Shown here piece after piece: positions 36,394 to 43,734 of a DNA stretch of 64,000 nucleotides; positions within the stretch are counted from its first letter, which is position 1; every line of letters begins with the position of its first letter. The DNA lies in assembly GCF_018449675.1 (NCBI RefSeq), contig NZ_JAAVUZ010000007.1, forward strand, positions 112,774-176,773, in the 5' to 3' direction. This DNA is from Glaciihabitans sp. dw_435 (GTDB lineage: Bacteria; Actinomycetota; Actinomycetes; Actinomycetales; Microbacteriaceae). The notes beneath the pieces are model-generated. The model was not told the DNA's origin. It was given only the letters and a program-made list of their open reading frames with translations, and did not search any database. Both the position numbers and the translations under genes were made by a program.

Positions 36394-36816
36394 GTGGCTG
36401 TAAAGATTCGTTTGAAGCGCATGGGCAAGATCCGTGCACCGTACTACCGCATCGTCGTTGCCGACGCGCGCAACAAGCGCGATGGCCGCTCGATCGAGGA
36501 GATCGGCAAGTACCACCCGACCGAGGAGCCCTCGTTCATCGAGGTCGACTCAGCTCGCGCGCTGTACTGGCTCTCCGTTGGCGCTCAGCCGTCCCCGCAG
36601 GTCGAAGCCATCCTGAAGCTCACGGGCGACTGGGGCATCTTCAAGGGTGACAAGGACGCCAAGTCCACCGTCAAGACCAAAGAGGCCAAGGTCGCTTTCG
36701 TTGCTGACGAGAAGAAGAAGCCTGTTCTGAAGCCGAAGGCTGAGAAGCCGGCTCCCGTAGTTGAGGCACCCGCCGAGGTCGAAGAGGCCGACGCAGCCGA
36801 GACCACCGAGGCGTAG
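36394..36816 (+). CDS. rpsP: 30S ribosomal protein S16
   Basis: This 140-residue protein starts [20 protein letters not shown] and contains [21 protein letters not shown], the S16 signature region. The conserved core ends near residue 85; the remaining 55 residues form a Lys/Glu/Ala/Pro-rich tail not found in short S16 proteins. The GTG start has TCAGGAG upstream. It is the first gene of the rpsP-khpA-rimM operon. Confidence 0.97.
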   Translation: MAVKIRLKRMGKIRAPYYRIVVADARNKRDGRSIEEIGKYHPTEEPSFIEVDSARALYWLSVGAQPSPQVEAILKLTGDWGIFKGDKDAKSTVKTKEAKVAFVADEKKKPVLKPKAEKPAPVVEAPAEVEEADAAETTEA

Positions 36817-36819
36817 CAC

Positions 36820-37056
36820 GTGCTCGCAGCCGCTCTCGAGCACCTCGTCAAGGGGATCGTAGATAACCCCGCCGAAGTGCAGGTAGTAGCAAAGAACTCC
36901 CCTCGTGGCGAGGTCCTTGAGGTGCGCGTGCACCCCGAGGACCTCGGTCGCGTTATCGGTCGCGCTGGTCGCACCGCGAAGGCTCTCCGTACCCTTATCA
37001 CGGCCCTGGCCGATGGCAAGCGCGTGCGCGTCGACGTGGTCGACACCGACTTCTAA
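36820..37056 (+). CDS. khpA: KH-domain RNA-binding protein KhpA
   Basis: This 78-residue single KH domain has the GxxG loop in GRVIGRAGRTAKALRTLI (about 47-64). It lies 3 bases after rpsP and 2 bases before rimM, the standard position for KhpA, an RNA chaperone that often pairs with KhpB/Jag. The GTG start has only a weak Shine-Dalgarno sequence, so translation may be coupled to rpsP. Confidence 0.95.
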   Translation: MLAAALEHLVKGIVDNPAEVQVVAKNSPRGEVLEVRVHPEDLGRVIGRAGRTAKALRTLITALADGKRVRVDVVDTDF

Positions 37057-37058
37057 CG

Positions 37059-37679
37059 GTGGCTACCGAAAAAGCTGCGGGCGCTGGCCGCACGCAGCTT
37101 CGCATCGGTCGTCTCACGAAGGCGCACGGCCTCAAGGGCGCGCTGAAGATCGAGCTATACACGGATGACCCGGAACGACGTTTCGTTCCGGGCGCCGTGT
37201 TCTCGCTTCAGGTGCCGACAGGCCACGCCTGGCACGGCAAGACCCTCGAGCTGATCGAGATGCGCTGGTACAACAGCCACGCGGTCGGTTTCTTCAAGGA
37301 TGTTCCCGACCGCAGTGCGGCCGAGACCCTGGTGAAGGCGATCCTCTGGGTCGAGCAGGACGCGGCAGAGCTTCCCGAAGAGGAAGACGCCTGGTACGAC
37401 CACCAGCTGGTCGGACTGACGGTAATCCGCGATGGCGCCAAGGTGGGCACGCTCACCCAGGTCGACCACTTCCCGGCGCAGGACCTGTTGACGGTGAAGA
37501 CCGACAACGGCGATGTGCTGGTGCCGTTCGTGAAGGCGTTCGTCTCCGCGGTCGACATCAAGGCGGGTACCCTCACCGTGACGCCGCCGCCCGGGCTGTT
37601 CGAGCCGCTGCCGGACGACGCTCCGGAAAACGCTCCCGAAGCCGGCATTCCTGCCGACATCGAACTCGACGAGAAGTAA
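37059..37679 (+). CDS. rimM: Ribosome maturation factor RimM
   Basis: This 206-residue protein has an N-terminal RimM beta-barrel (RIGRLTKAHGLKGALKIELY, about 14-33) and a C-terminal PRC-barrel (WYDHQLVGLTVIRDGAKVGT, about 111-130; LVPFVKAFVSAVD near 156-168). It assists maturation of the 30S head with S19. The C-terminus carries a short acidic tail. It is followed by a hairpin and then a separate trmD promoter. Confidence 0.95.
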   Translation: MATEKAAGAGRTQLRIGRLTKAHGLKGALKIELYTDDPERRFVPGAVFSLQVPTGHAWHGKTLELIEMRWYNSHAVGFFKDVPDRSAAETLVKAILWVEQDAAELPEEEDAWYDHQLVGLTVIRDGAKVGTLTQVDHFPAQDLLTVKTDNGDVLVPFVKAFVSAVDIKAGTLTVTPPPGLFEPLPDDAPENAPEAGIPADIELDEK

Positions 37680-37693
37680 CACTCCCGTCGCTC

Positions 37694-37748
37694 AGAGGCG
37701 CCCCTGTGGTCCCGGTGTTCGCACCGAAACCACATCGGCGCCTCTTTC
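37694..37748 (+). terminator. Hairpin terminator between rimM and trmD
   Basis: AGAGGCGCC (37694-37702) pairs with GGCGCCTCT (37737-37745), enclosing inner stems GTGGT/ACCAC and CGGTG-TTCG-CACCG. The stem ends in CTCTTTCC. It has a short U-rich end rather than a full T-run, so termination may be partial. Confidence 0.6.
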
Positions 37749-37764
37749 CGTATCCACCACCAGC

Positions 37765-37770
37765 TAGGGT
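37765..37770 (+). promoter_or_regulatory. -10 element of trmD (leaderless type)
   Basis: TAGGGT ends 6 bases before GTG 37777 with no Shine-Dalgarno sequence. Following a terminator-like hairpin, it indicates that trmD is transcribed separately from rimM. Confidence 0.55.
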
Positions 37771-37776
37771 CAAAAC

Positions 37777-38478
37777 GTGCGCATCGACATCGTCACGATC
37801 TTCCCGGAGTTCTTCTCCGTGCTCGACGTGTCCCTCATCGGCAAGGCCCGCCAGTCGGGACTCATCGAGCTCGCCGTCCACGATCTGCGGGATTCCACCC
37901 ACGATCGTCACCGCACGGTGGACGACACCCCGTACGGCGGGGGTGCAGGCATGGTCATGAAGCCCGAGCCGTGGGGCGAAGCGCTCGATGGCATTCTGCA
38001 GGCGGATGACCCGGGCGCAGGGTCATCCAGCGTCGTGATCTTTCCCTCACCCGCCGGCGAACCGTTCACGCAGGCGATCGCCCGCGAACTGGCGCTTGCA
38101 CCGCACCTGGTGTTCGGGTGCGGACGCTACGAGGGAATCGACCAGCGCGTCGTCGAGCACACCAAGACCCGCGCCACGGTGCGCGAGATCAGCCTGGGTG
38201 ACTACGTGCTCAATGGGGGAGAGGTCGCCGCGATGGCGATGATCGAGGCCATCGGTCGTCTCGTTCCCGGAATGGTCGGCAACCCCGAGTCGCTCACCGA
38301 GGAGAGCCACGAAGCGGGGCTCCTTGAGTACCCGAGCTACACCAAGCCCTCGGTCTGGCGCGACCTCGACGTGCCGCCGGTGCTGCTCAGCGGTAACCAC
38401 GGTGCCATCGCCACGTGGCGGCACGAGCAGCAGCTCGAGCGCACGCGTCGCGTTCGCCCGGACCTGCTGTCCGAGTAG
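37777..38478 (+). CDS. trmD: tRNA (guanine-37-N1)-methyltransferase TrmD
   Basis: This 233-residue SPOUT methyltransferase modifies G37 of tRNAs to prevent frameshifting. Conserved segments are [20 protein letters not shown] (about 47-66), [14 protein letters not shown] (about 110-123) and [13 protein letters not shown] (about 137-149). The loop between these carries [10 protein letters not shown], encoded by a perfect palindrome (38004-38028). GTG start. Confidence 0.96.
   Translation: MRIDIVTIFPEFFSVLDVSLIGKARQSGLIELAVHDLRDSTHDRHRTVDDTPYGGGAGMVMKPEPWGEALDGILQADDPGAGSSSVVIFPSPAGEPFTQAIARELALAPHLVFGCGRYEGIDQRVVEHTKTRATVREISLGDYVLNGGEVAAMAMIEAIGRLVPGMVGNPESLTEESHEAGLLEYPSYTKPSVWRDLDVPPVLLSGNHGAIATWRHEQQLERTRRVRPDLLSE
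38004..38028. repeat. Palindromic GGATGACCC/GGGTCATCC element inside trmD
   Basis: GGATGACCC (38004-38012) and its exact reverse complement GGGTCATCC (38020-38028) flank a 7-base loop. The element lies in frame in a variable surface loop of TrmD, and shares its arm sequence with the pyrH-frr palindrome. Confidence 0.8.
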
Positions 38479-38541
38479 CCGCGGGCTGTCAGATGCCGGC
38501 CGTCAGCCGTCAGCCATTAGCCACCGGCCACCAGCCGCCGG

Positions 38542-39312
38542 TTACTGGCCGCGGGCCGTCAGGACGACGGTTCCGGAGTCAGTGACCGCCACCGTGTGCT
38601 CGAAGTGCGCCGCGCGTGATCCGTCGGCGCTCCGCAGGGTCCAGCCGTCGCTGTCGGTGTAGATCTTGTCGGTGCCGAGCATGAACCACGGCTCGATGGC
38701 GAAGACGAGTCCGGCGCGCAGCGGCACACCGCGTGCGGGCCGTCCATCGTTCGGAACGTGCGGGTCGCTGTGCATGGTGCGGCCGACGCCGTGTCCGCCG
38801 AAGTCGGTGTTCACGCTGAAGCCCGCCGCATGCGCAACAGCGCCGATGGCGGCGGAGACGTCACCCATGCGTCCGCCGGGCTTCACCGCGGCGATGCCCG
38901 CCTGCAGTGCGCGCTCGGTGACCTCGATCAGCCGCAGGTCTTCGTCGCGTGGGGTGCCCACGACGATGGTGATCGCGGAATCGGCGACCCAGCCATCGAC
39001 GGATGCCGCGAAGTCCAGGCTCAGCACGTCGCCATCCTGCAGCCGGTAGTCGTGGGGGAGACCGTGCAGCGCCGCGTCATTGACCGACGTACAGATGTAC
39101 TTACCGAAGGGGGATGCCCCGAACGACGGGTGATAGTCGACGTAGGAGCTGATCGCCCCACGCTTCTTGATCATGTCGCCGGCGATCTTGTCGAGGGCGA
39201 GCAGATTCACTCCGACGGCCGCTGCAGCCGAGGTGGCGTCCAGCACGCTTGCGACGAACTTCCCTGCCGCGCGCATCTGGTTGACCTCGGCGGGGGTGCG
39301 GATCTCGATCAC
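38542..39312 (-). CDS. map: Type I methionine aminopeptidase
   Basis: This 256-residue metallopeptidase removes N-terminal methionine. Metal ligands are visible in VLSLDFAASVDGWVADSAIT (two Asp), GGHGVGRTMHSDPHV (His), and AIEPW (Glu), with a final Glu near the C-terminus (AAHFEHTVAVTD). It overlaps the upstream TetR gene by 4 bases (ATGA), so the two are coupled. The usual housekeeping map sits near secY; this copy with a TetR gene may be a second enzyme. Confidence 0.93.
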   Translation of the reverse strand: MIEIRTPAEVNQMRAAGKFVASVLDATSAAAAVGVNLLALDKIAGDMIKKRGAISSYVDYHPSFGASPFGKYICTSVNDAALHGLPHDYRLQDGDVLSLDFAASVDGWVADSAITIVVGTPRDEDLRLIEVTERALQAGIAAVKPGGRMGDVSAAIGAVAHAAGFSVNTDFGGHGVGRTMHSDPHVPNDGRPARGVPLRAGLVFAIEPWFMLGTDKIYTDSDGWTLRSADGSRAAHFEHTVAVTDSGTVVLTARGQ

Positions 39313-39956
39313 AGGGCACCCGGGAAAGCAGAGATCGTGTTGAGGTAGTCGCGTGCCAATTCGTGGGCCTTTCGGATGAACCGCTCGTCGCCGTGGCGAT
39401 CGAGGAGGAATGCGCGCTTGAGCAGCGCGTCTTCGATTTCGATGAGCACTTCGAGGTCGAAGATGAGCTGCCCATCGGGGGCAAAGTTGTACTTCTCGCC
39501 GAGGATTCCGGCGAAGGCGCGAGCGAGCACGCCGTTGTTACTCATCGACGGATCGAGGAACCTGTCGGCGATGATGTCACCGAAGCGCAGGGACCTAAAG
39601 CCCGGCTCGCTGCGGTTGAGCGCCACGTAGGCATCCAGCACCGGATCGAGCGCTGTGCGCCACTCGCTGGCCTCGCCGTCGAGCGAGGCGTAGACCATGT
39701 CGTTGAACCGTTCCATGTTCCGCGCGGCAAGGGCACGAAGGAGCGACTGGATGTTCGGGAAGTACCGATAGACAACGCCGACGGATGACCCGGACCTGGT
39801 GGCAACATCGCTGGTCGTGAGGCTGTCGATACCGTCGGCGTCGATCAGCTCGGCGGCAGCGTCGAGCAGCAGTGAGATGCGCTGCGCGCTGCGTTGCTGA
39901 ACCGGCTCCGTGCGGACCAGATTGCTCACTGACGGGATTTCCGGCTGGTCGTTCAT
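39309..39956 (-). CDS. TetR/AcrR-family transcriptional regulator
   Basis: The N-terminal helix-turn-helix (about 15-65: RISLLLDAAAELIDADGIDS then LTTSDVATRSGSSVGVVYRY) is of TetR type; the C-terminal helical ligand domain has no recognisable subclass. I choose ATG 39956 (215 residues), 10 codons inside the longest frame. Translational coupling to map suggests it regulates its own two-gene operon; the divergent membrane protein gene at 40011 is another target candidate. Confidence 0.85.
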   Translation of the reverse strand: MNDQPEIPSVSNLVRTEPVQQRSAQRISLLLDAAAELIDADGIDSLTTSDVATRSGSSVGVVYRYFPNIQSLLRALAARNMERFNDMVYASLDGEASEWRTALDPVLDAYVALNRSEPGFRSLRFGDIIADRFLDPSMSNNGVLARAFAGILGEKYNFAPDGQLIFDLEVLIEIEDALLKRAFLLDRHGDERFIRKAHELARDYLNTISAFPGAL

Positions 39957-40010
39957 TGCAGAATGTCTTTCGTTTGGGTGCGTCACTACTGCTGAAGATA
40001 CCCTTAACGC

Positions 40011-40526
40011 ATGTTGTATCGCCGGATTCTCTACCGTGGCCAGTTTGTCGCTGCCGTGCTGCTCCCCACCTGGGTGCTCATCGGTCGCGGCGTCATCGCC
40101 AACGGTGTTGGGTGGGAGTTTCTCGTCTACGTGGTGGCCTGTCCGTTCCTCTCCATCGCGATGCTCGCCGTCGGCGGACTGATCTCCGCGCGCACGTCAG
40201 TACGCAGGACGCGCACGGTCTCCCGGTACGACGCGGGGCTTCTCACGGTCTGGTACCTCGCGATCATCAGCTACGGCCTCTGGGCCTACACCGCACTGGC
40301 AGTGCTCGTCGTCGTGCTCTCGGTCGTGGGCTTCTGGCTCGCCGCATGGCAGCTCTTCACAGAGACGCGGTCACGATTCCGCGGCCTGATGGACGGCTTC
40401 GAGCAGGCAGCGCGCCTTCCCGGGCAGCCGGGCTACGGCGGTCCCGTGGGTGGGGGCGAGACCCGCGACGGCGAGGCTCCCCGCGTAGTCATCATCAATC
40501 CGGATGACCCGGGCCCGACGCGCTGA
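40011..40526 (+). CDS. Membrane protein, unknown function
   Basis: This 171-residue protein has four predicted membrane helices (about 10-30, 38-60, 75-100, 103-120) and a hydrophilic C-terminal tail that ends NPDDPGPTR, encoded partly by the recurrent GGATGACCCGGG sequence. It is divergent from the TetR gene 54 bases away. A TACCCT hexamer ends 10 bases before the ATG, so it may be leaderless. No family is recognised. Confidence 0.65.
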   Translation: MLYRRILYRGQFVAAVLLPTWVLIGRGVIANGVGWEFLVYVVACPFLSIAMLAVGGLISARTSVRRTRTVSRYDAGLLTVWYLAIISYGLWAYTALAVLVVVLSVVGFWLAAWQLFTETRSRFRGLMDGFEQAARLPGQPGYGGPVGGGETRDGEAPRVVIINPDDPGPTR

Positions 40527-40602
40527 CGGCCGCCCCGGGGCATCCACTCTCCGCACTAACCGCAGGGTAGTAACCCGCGCGCCGTCGGCACTGCCGGGCT
40601 CA

Positions 40603-40632
40603 TTGGTGTAACCGGCTCGTTTATGACAGAAT
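40603..40632 (+). promoter_or_regulatory. Promoter of rplS
   Basis: TTGGTG (40603-40608) and CAGAAT (40627-40632) have an 18-base spacer. Transcription would start near 40640, giving an untranslated leader of about 110 bases, long enough to hold ribosomal-protein autoregulation. Confidence 0.45.
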
Positions 40633-40752
40633 TACCCGTTGCGCCATGTTTAGGTTCTGCCACAGGGGAACCAATCATTACTTCGGTGCAATCCAACTTC
40701 TGATCTACTAATCCGTGATCGACCCGTGGCGGTTACAGAGAGCGAAATACTC

Positions 40753-41097
40753 ATGAGTCATCTCCTGTCCGGTGTCGACGCGGCATCGCTGCGTTCCGAC
40801 ATCCCGGAATTCCGCGCCGGCGACACCGTCAAGGTGCACGTAAACATTATTGAAGGCACCCGCGCCCGCATCCAGGTCTTCCAGGGAGTCGTTATCGGCC
40901 GCCAGGGTGACAGCGTCCGCGAGACCTTCACGGTCCGTAAGGTCAGCTTCCAGGTCGGCGTCGAGCGTACCTTCCCGGTGCACTCCCCGGTCATCGATCA
41001 CATCGAGGTCGTCACCCGCGGTGACGTTCGTCGCGCCAAGCTGTACTACCTGCGCGACCTGCGTGGCAAGAAGGCCAAGATCAAGGAAAAGCGCTAA
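40753..41097 (+). CDS. rplS: 50S ribosomal protein L19
   Basis: This 114-residue protein has the full L19 sequence, including [20 protein letters not shown] and [18 protein letters not shown]. It lies at the 30S-50S interface. I choose ATG 40753, which aligns with other L19 N-termini and has GAGAG upstream; GTG 40726 would add nine unusual residues. It is followed by a strong hairpin before lepB. Confidence 0.97.
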   Translation: MSHLLSGVDAASLRSDIPEFRAGDTVKVHVNIIEGTRARIQVFQGVVIGRQGDSVRETFTVRKVSFQVGVERTFPVHSPVIDHIEVVTRGDVRRAKLYYLRDLRGKKAKIKEKR

Positions 41098-41130
41098 CAC
41101 CAGCGCGTTCCCGACGCTTTTTGAATTACA

Positions 41131-41169
41131 CCTGAGCTCCCTGCCTTTACACTTGGCAGGGAGTTCAGG
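41131..41169 (+). terminator. 15-bp hairpin between rplS and lepB
   Basis: CCTGAGCTCCCTGCC (41131-41145) pairs with GGCAGGGAGTTCAGG (41155-41169) with one mismatch and a 9-base loop. There is only a short T-run (GGTTTAATG), and the 3' arm ends 6 bases before the lepB ATG, covering its purine-rich ribosome-binding region. It may terminate rplS transcripts, limit lepB translation, or both. Confidence 0.6.
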
Positions 41170-41175
41170 GGTTTA

Positions 41176-41925
41176 ATGACAAGCGAAGTGCACGAGGTGG
41201 GGCAACCCACTCTCGAATCAAAAAAGCCGCGGCAGCCACGGGGAGTGAAGCTCTTTCTCCGGGACATCCTGATCATCGTTCTGGTCGCGCTTCTCATTTC
41301 TTTTCTGATCAAAACCTTTCTGATCAGGTCGTTTTTCATCCCGTCTGAGTCGATGGAAGACACCCTCCTGGTCAACGACCGCATCATCGTCAATCAGCTG
41401 GAGCCCGGCCTCATGCCGATCCATCACGGCGATGTCATCGTCTTCACCGATCCGGGTGGATGGCTCGACACCCAGCCGGTCGTGGCCAAGAACCCGATCG
41501 CGGCCGCCGTCGACAGCGCTCTCGGCTTCGTGGGTCTCAGCGCGACCGACAGTAACGACCACCTGATCAAGCGGGTCATCGGCTTGCCGGGGGATCACGT
41601 CGTGTGCTGCAACGAATTCGGTCAGCTGACCGTCAACGACATTCCGATCGACGAGCCGTACACGGTGCTGCCGACGACAACGTCGAACGCGACGCCGGAG
41701 ACCTTCGACATCACGGTGCCGGCGAAATCGTTGTGGGTGCTCGGCGACAACCGCTATTTCTCAGCCGACTCGGCATACCATCACCAGAACGAACCCGGTC
41801 ACGAGTATGTTCCGTATTCCGATGTTGTGGGGCGCGCTGTGTTGATCAGTTGGCCCATCAGCAGGTGGAGCATGCTGGACAACTACCCCGTGGTGTTCCG
41901 CGATGTCGAGGATGAGAGCAAATAG
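41176..41925 (+). CDS. lepB: Signal peptidase I (first tandem copy)
   Basis: This 249-residue protein has one N-terminal membrane helix (about 30-50), the catalytic serine S59 in PSESMEDTL and lysine K132 in HLIKRVIGLPGD. It cleaves Sec and Tat signal peptides outside the membrane. Box E reads GDNRYFSADSAYH, where the usual final Arg of GDNRxxSxDSR is replaced by Ala. It stands in the normal backbone position after rplS and is followed 5 bases later by a second copy. Confidence 0.95.
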   Translation: MTSEVHEVGQPTLESKKPRQPRGVKLFLRDILIIVLVALLISFLIKTFLIRSFFIPSESMEDTLLVNDRIIVNQLEPGLMPIHHGDVIVFTDPGGWLDTQPVVAKNPIAAAVDSALGFVGLSATDSNDHLIKRVIGLPGDHVVCCNEFGQLTVNDIPIDEPYTVLPTTTSNATPETFDITVPAKSLWVLGDNRYFSADSAYHHQNEPGHEYVPYSDVVGRAVLISWPISRWSMLDNYPVVFRDVEDESK

Positions 41926-41930
41926 GCGTG

Positions 41931-42665
41931 ATGACTGTGAACCTGCTGGGCAGCAGGAAGCGCGATAAGCCGCGGCCGAAGAAGGGCGGGCCGTTGCGGT
42001 TCGTCCGTGATCTCGTGATCATCGTCATCGCCGCCCTGCTGATCTCGTTCCTGATCAAGTCGTTCCTGTTCCGGTCGTTCTACATTCCGTCAGGCTCGAT
42101 GGAAAACACCCTGCAGATCAACGACCGCATCATCGTCAATGAGCTCGTGCCCAACGTCGTCCCGCTCGAGCGCGGTGACGTTGTGGTGTTCAAGGATCCG
42201 GGTGGATGGCTCGAGGGCACGCCCGTCGTCGAACAGAGTCCCCTCGACGCCGCCCTCACCTTCATCGGCCTCGGCGCCGGCGACAGCAACGACCACCTCA
42301 TCAAGCGAGTCATCGGACTGCCGGGAGATCACGTCGTCTGCTGCAATGCCAACGGCCAGCTGACCGTCAATGGCGTGACGCTCGCGGAACCGTACGTGAA
42401 GGTTGCCAGCGGCGCCAAGGTTCCGACCGTCGTTCCGTTCGACATCACCGTGCCCGCCAAGTCCCTCTGGGTCATGGGGGATAACCGCGACAACTCGCGT
42501 GACTCGCGGTACAACACTGACTCTTCCGGCGGGCCATACGTGCCTTATTCTGATGTCGTCGGGCGCGCATTTGTCATCACGTTCCCCGTGAACAGGTGGA
42601 CGTGGCTCGACAACTACCCGAGTGTTTTCGGTGATGTGAAGGACGCGAAAGTCGTGAGCAAGTAA
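41931..42665 (+). CDS. lepB: Signal peptidase I (second tandem copy)
   Basis: This 244-residue paralogue of the preceding gene has a membrane helix (about 27-47), catalytic serine S56 in PSGSMENTL, lysine K125 in HLIKRVIGLPGD, and a canonical box E GDNRDNSRDSRYN. Thus this copy, not the first, has the textbook active-site frame. GTG 41928 is an alternative start one codon upstream. rnhB begins 2 bases after its stop. Confidence 0.95.
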   Translation: MTVNLLGSRKRDKPRPKKGGPLRFVRDLVIIVIAALLISFLIKSFLFRSFYIPSGSMENTLQINDRIIVNELVPNVVPLERGDVVVFKDPGGWLEGTPVVEQSPLDAALTFIGLGAGDSNDHLIKRVIGLPGDHVVCCNANGQLTVNGVTLAEPYVKVASGAKVPTVVPFDITVPAKSLWVMGDNRDNSRDSRYNTDSSGGPYVPYSDVVGRAFVITFPVNRWTWLDNYPSVFGDVKDAKVVSK

Positions 42666-42667
42666 CG

Positions 42668-43333
42668 ATGGCGGTTGCGGATCCCACCCTCGAATTCGAG
42701 GCTGAACTGCACGCGGGCGGCGCCCGCTACGTGATTGGGTGCGACGAGGTTGGTCGTGGCGCGATCGCCGGACCCGTCGGCGTCGGACTCTGCGTGGTCG
42801 ATGTCGAGATCGGGACCCATCCGGAGGGGCTTCGCGACTCCAAGATGCTCAGCGAGAAGCGACGCGAGGCTCTTGCCCCGCTCGCGGCGAGCTGGGCGCT
42901 CTACAGCGCCGTCGGTCTGGCCACTGCCGAGGAGGTCGACAGCGTCGGAATCATCCGCGCCCTCGGCCTCGCCGGCAAGCGTGCGCTCGGCCAGCTCCAC
43001 GCCGCCGGGGCAAGCATTCGCGAGAGCGTGATTCTGCTCGACGGATCGCACGACTGGCTGACCCCGTCACTGTCAACGCCGCTGCACGTGCGCACGCGGG
43101 TCAAGGCCGACCGCGATTGCGCGTCCGTGGCCGCCGCCTCCGTCGTGGCCAAGGTGCACCGCGACCGTCTGATGATCGACGCCGATGCCGTGCATCCGGG
43201 ATACGGCTGGACGGGCAACAAGGGGTACGGGTCCGCCGGACACTACGAGGGCCTCGCGACCCTCGGGCCATCGCCCCTGCACCGTCTCACCTGGCTGCAC
43301 TCTGCTCCCGACGAAGCCGAGGACGTCGCGTAA
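42668..43333 (+). CDS. rnhB: Ribonuclease HII
   Basis: This 221-residue enzyme removes ribonucleotides from DNA and RNA from RNA-DNA hybrids. The motif VIGCDEVGRGAIAGPV (D26, E27) and GLRDSKMLS supply catalytic and binding residues; VKADRDCASVAAASVVAKVH is also typical. It is coupled to lepB (2-base gap) and stands in its usual backbone position before DUF2469. Confidence 0.95.
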   Translation: MAVADPTLEFEAELHAGGARYVIGCDEVGRGAIAGPVGVGLCVVDVEIGTHPEGLRDSKMLSEKRREALAPLAASWALYSAVGLATAEEVDSVGIIRALGLAGKRALGQLHAAGASIRESVILLDGSHDWLTPSLSTPLHVRTRVKADRDCASVAAASVVAKVHRDRLMIDADAVHPGYGWTGNKGYGSAGHYEGLATLGPSPLHRLTWLHSAPDEAEDVA

Positions 43334-43365
43334 TCCCACGCCGCACCAGTCGGCCGAAAGCGGCC

Positions 43366-43371
43366 TAGACT
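43366..43371 (+). promoter_or_regulatory. -10 element of the DUF2469 gene (leaderless type)
   Basis: TAGACT ends 9 bases before ATG 43381, with no Shine-Dalgarno sequence. Confidence 0.5.
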
Positions 43372-43380
43372 GATCGCAGC

Positions 43381-43704
43381 ATGGAAGAAGACGAATTCGA
43401 AGACTACGACCGCGAGGTCGAGCTTGCCCTATACCGGGAGTACCGCGACGTTGTTTCGCAATTCCGGTTCGTCGTCGAGACCGAGCGTCGGTTCTACCTG
43501 GCCAACGAGGTCACCCTCGTCCGCCAGGACACCGAGCACGACTTCTACTTCGAGCTCACGATGAACGACGTGTGGGTGTGGGACGTCTACCGTTCCGACC
43601 GCTTCGTGAAGTCGGTCCGCGTGCTGACGTTCAAGGACGTCAACGTCGAGGAGCTGTCGGCGAAGGAACTCGAGCTTCCCAAGGAACTCGCGCTCGACGA
43701 GTAG
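43381..43704 (+). CDS. DUF2469 family protein
   Basis: This 107-residue acidic protein is of the actinobacteria-specific DUF2469 family. Typical sequence is the N-terminal EDEFEDYDREVELALYREYR and TMNDVWVWDVYRSDRFVKSV. It is nearly always found between rnhB and yraN. Its function is unknown. It lies 47 bases after rnhB behind its own leaderless-type -10. Confidence 0.92.
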   Translation: MEEDEFEDYDREVELALYREYRDVVSQFRFVVETERRFYLANEVTLVRQDTEHDFYFELTMNDVWVWDVYRSDRFVKSVRVLTFKDVNVEELSAKELELPKELALDE

Positions 43705-43734
43705 CGACACCCGGCTGTTCGCTCCACCGAATGG

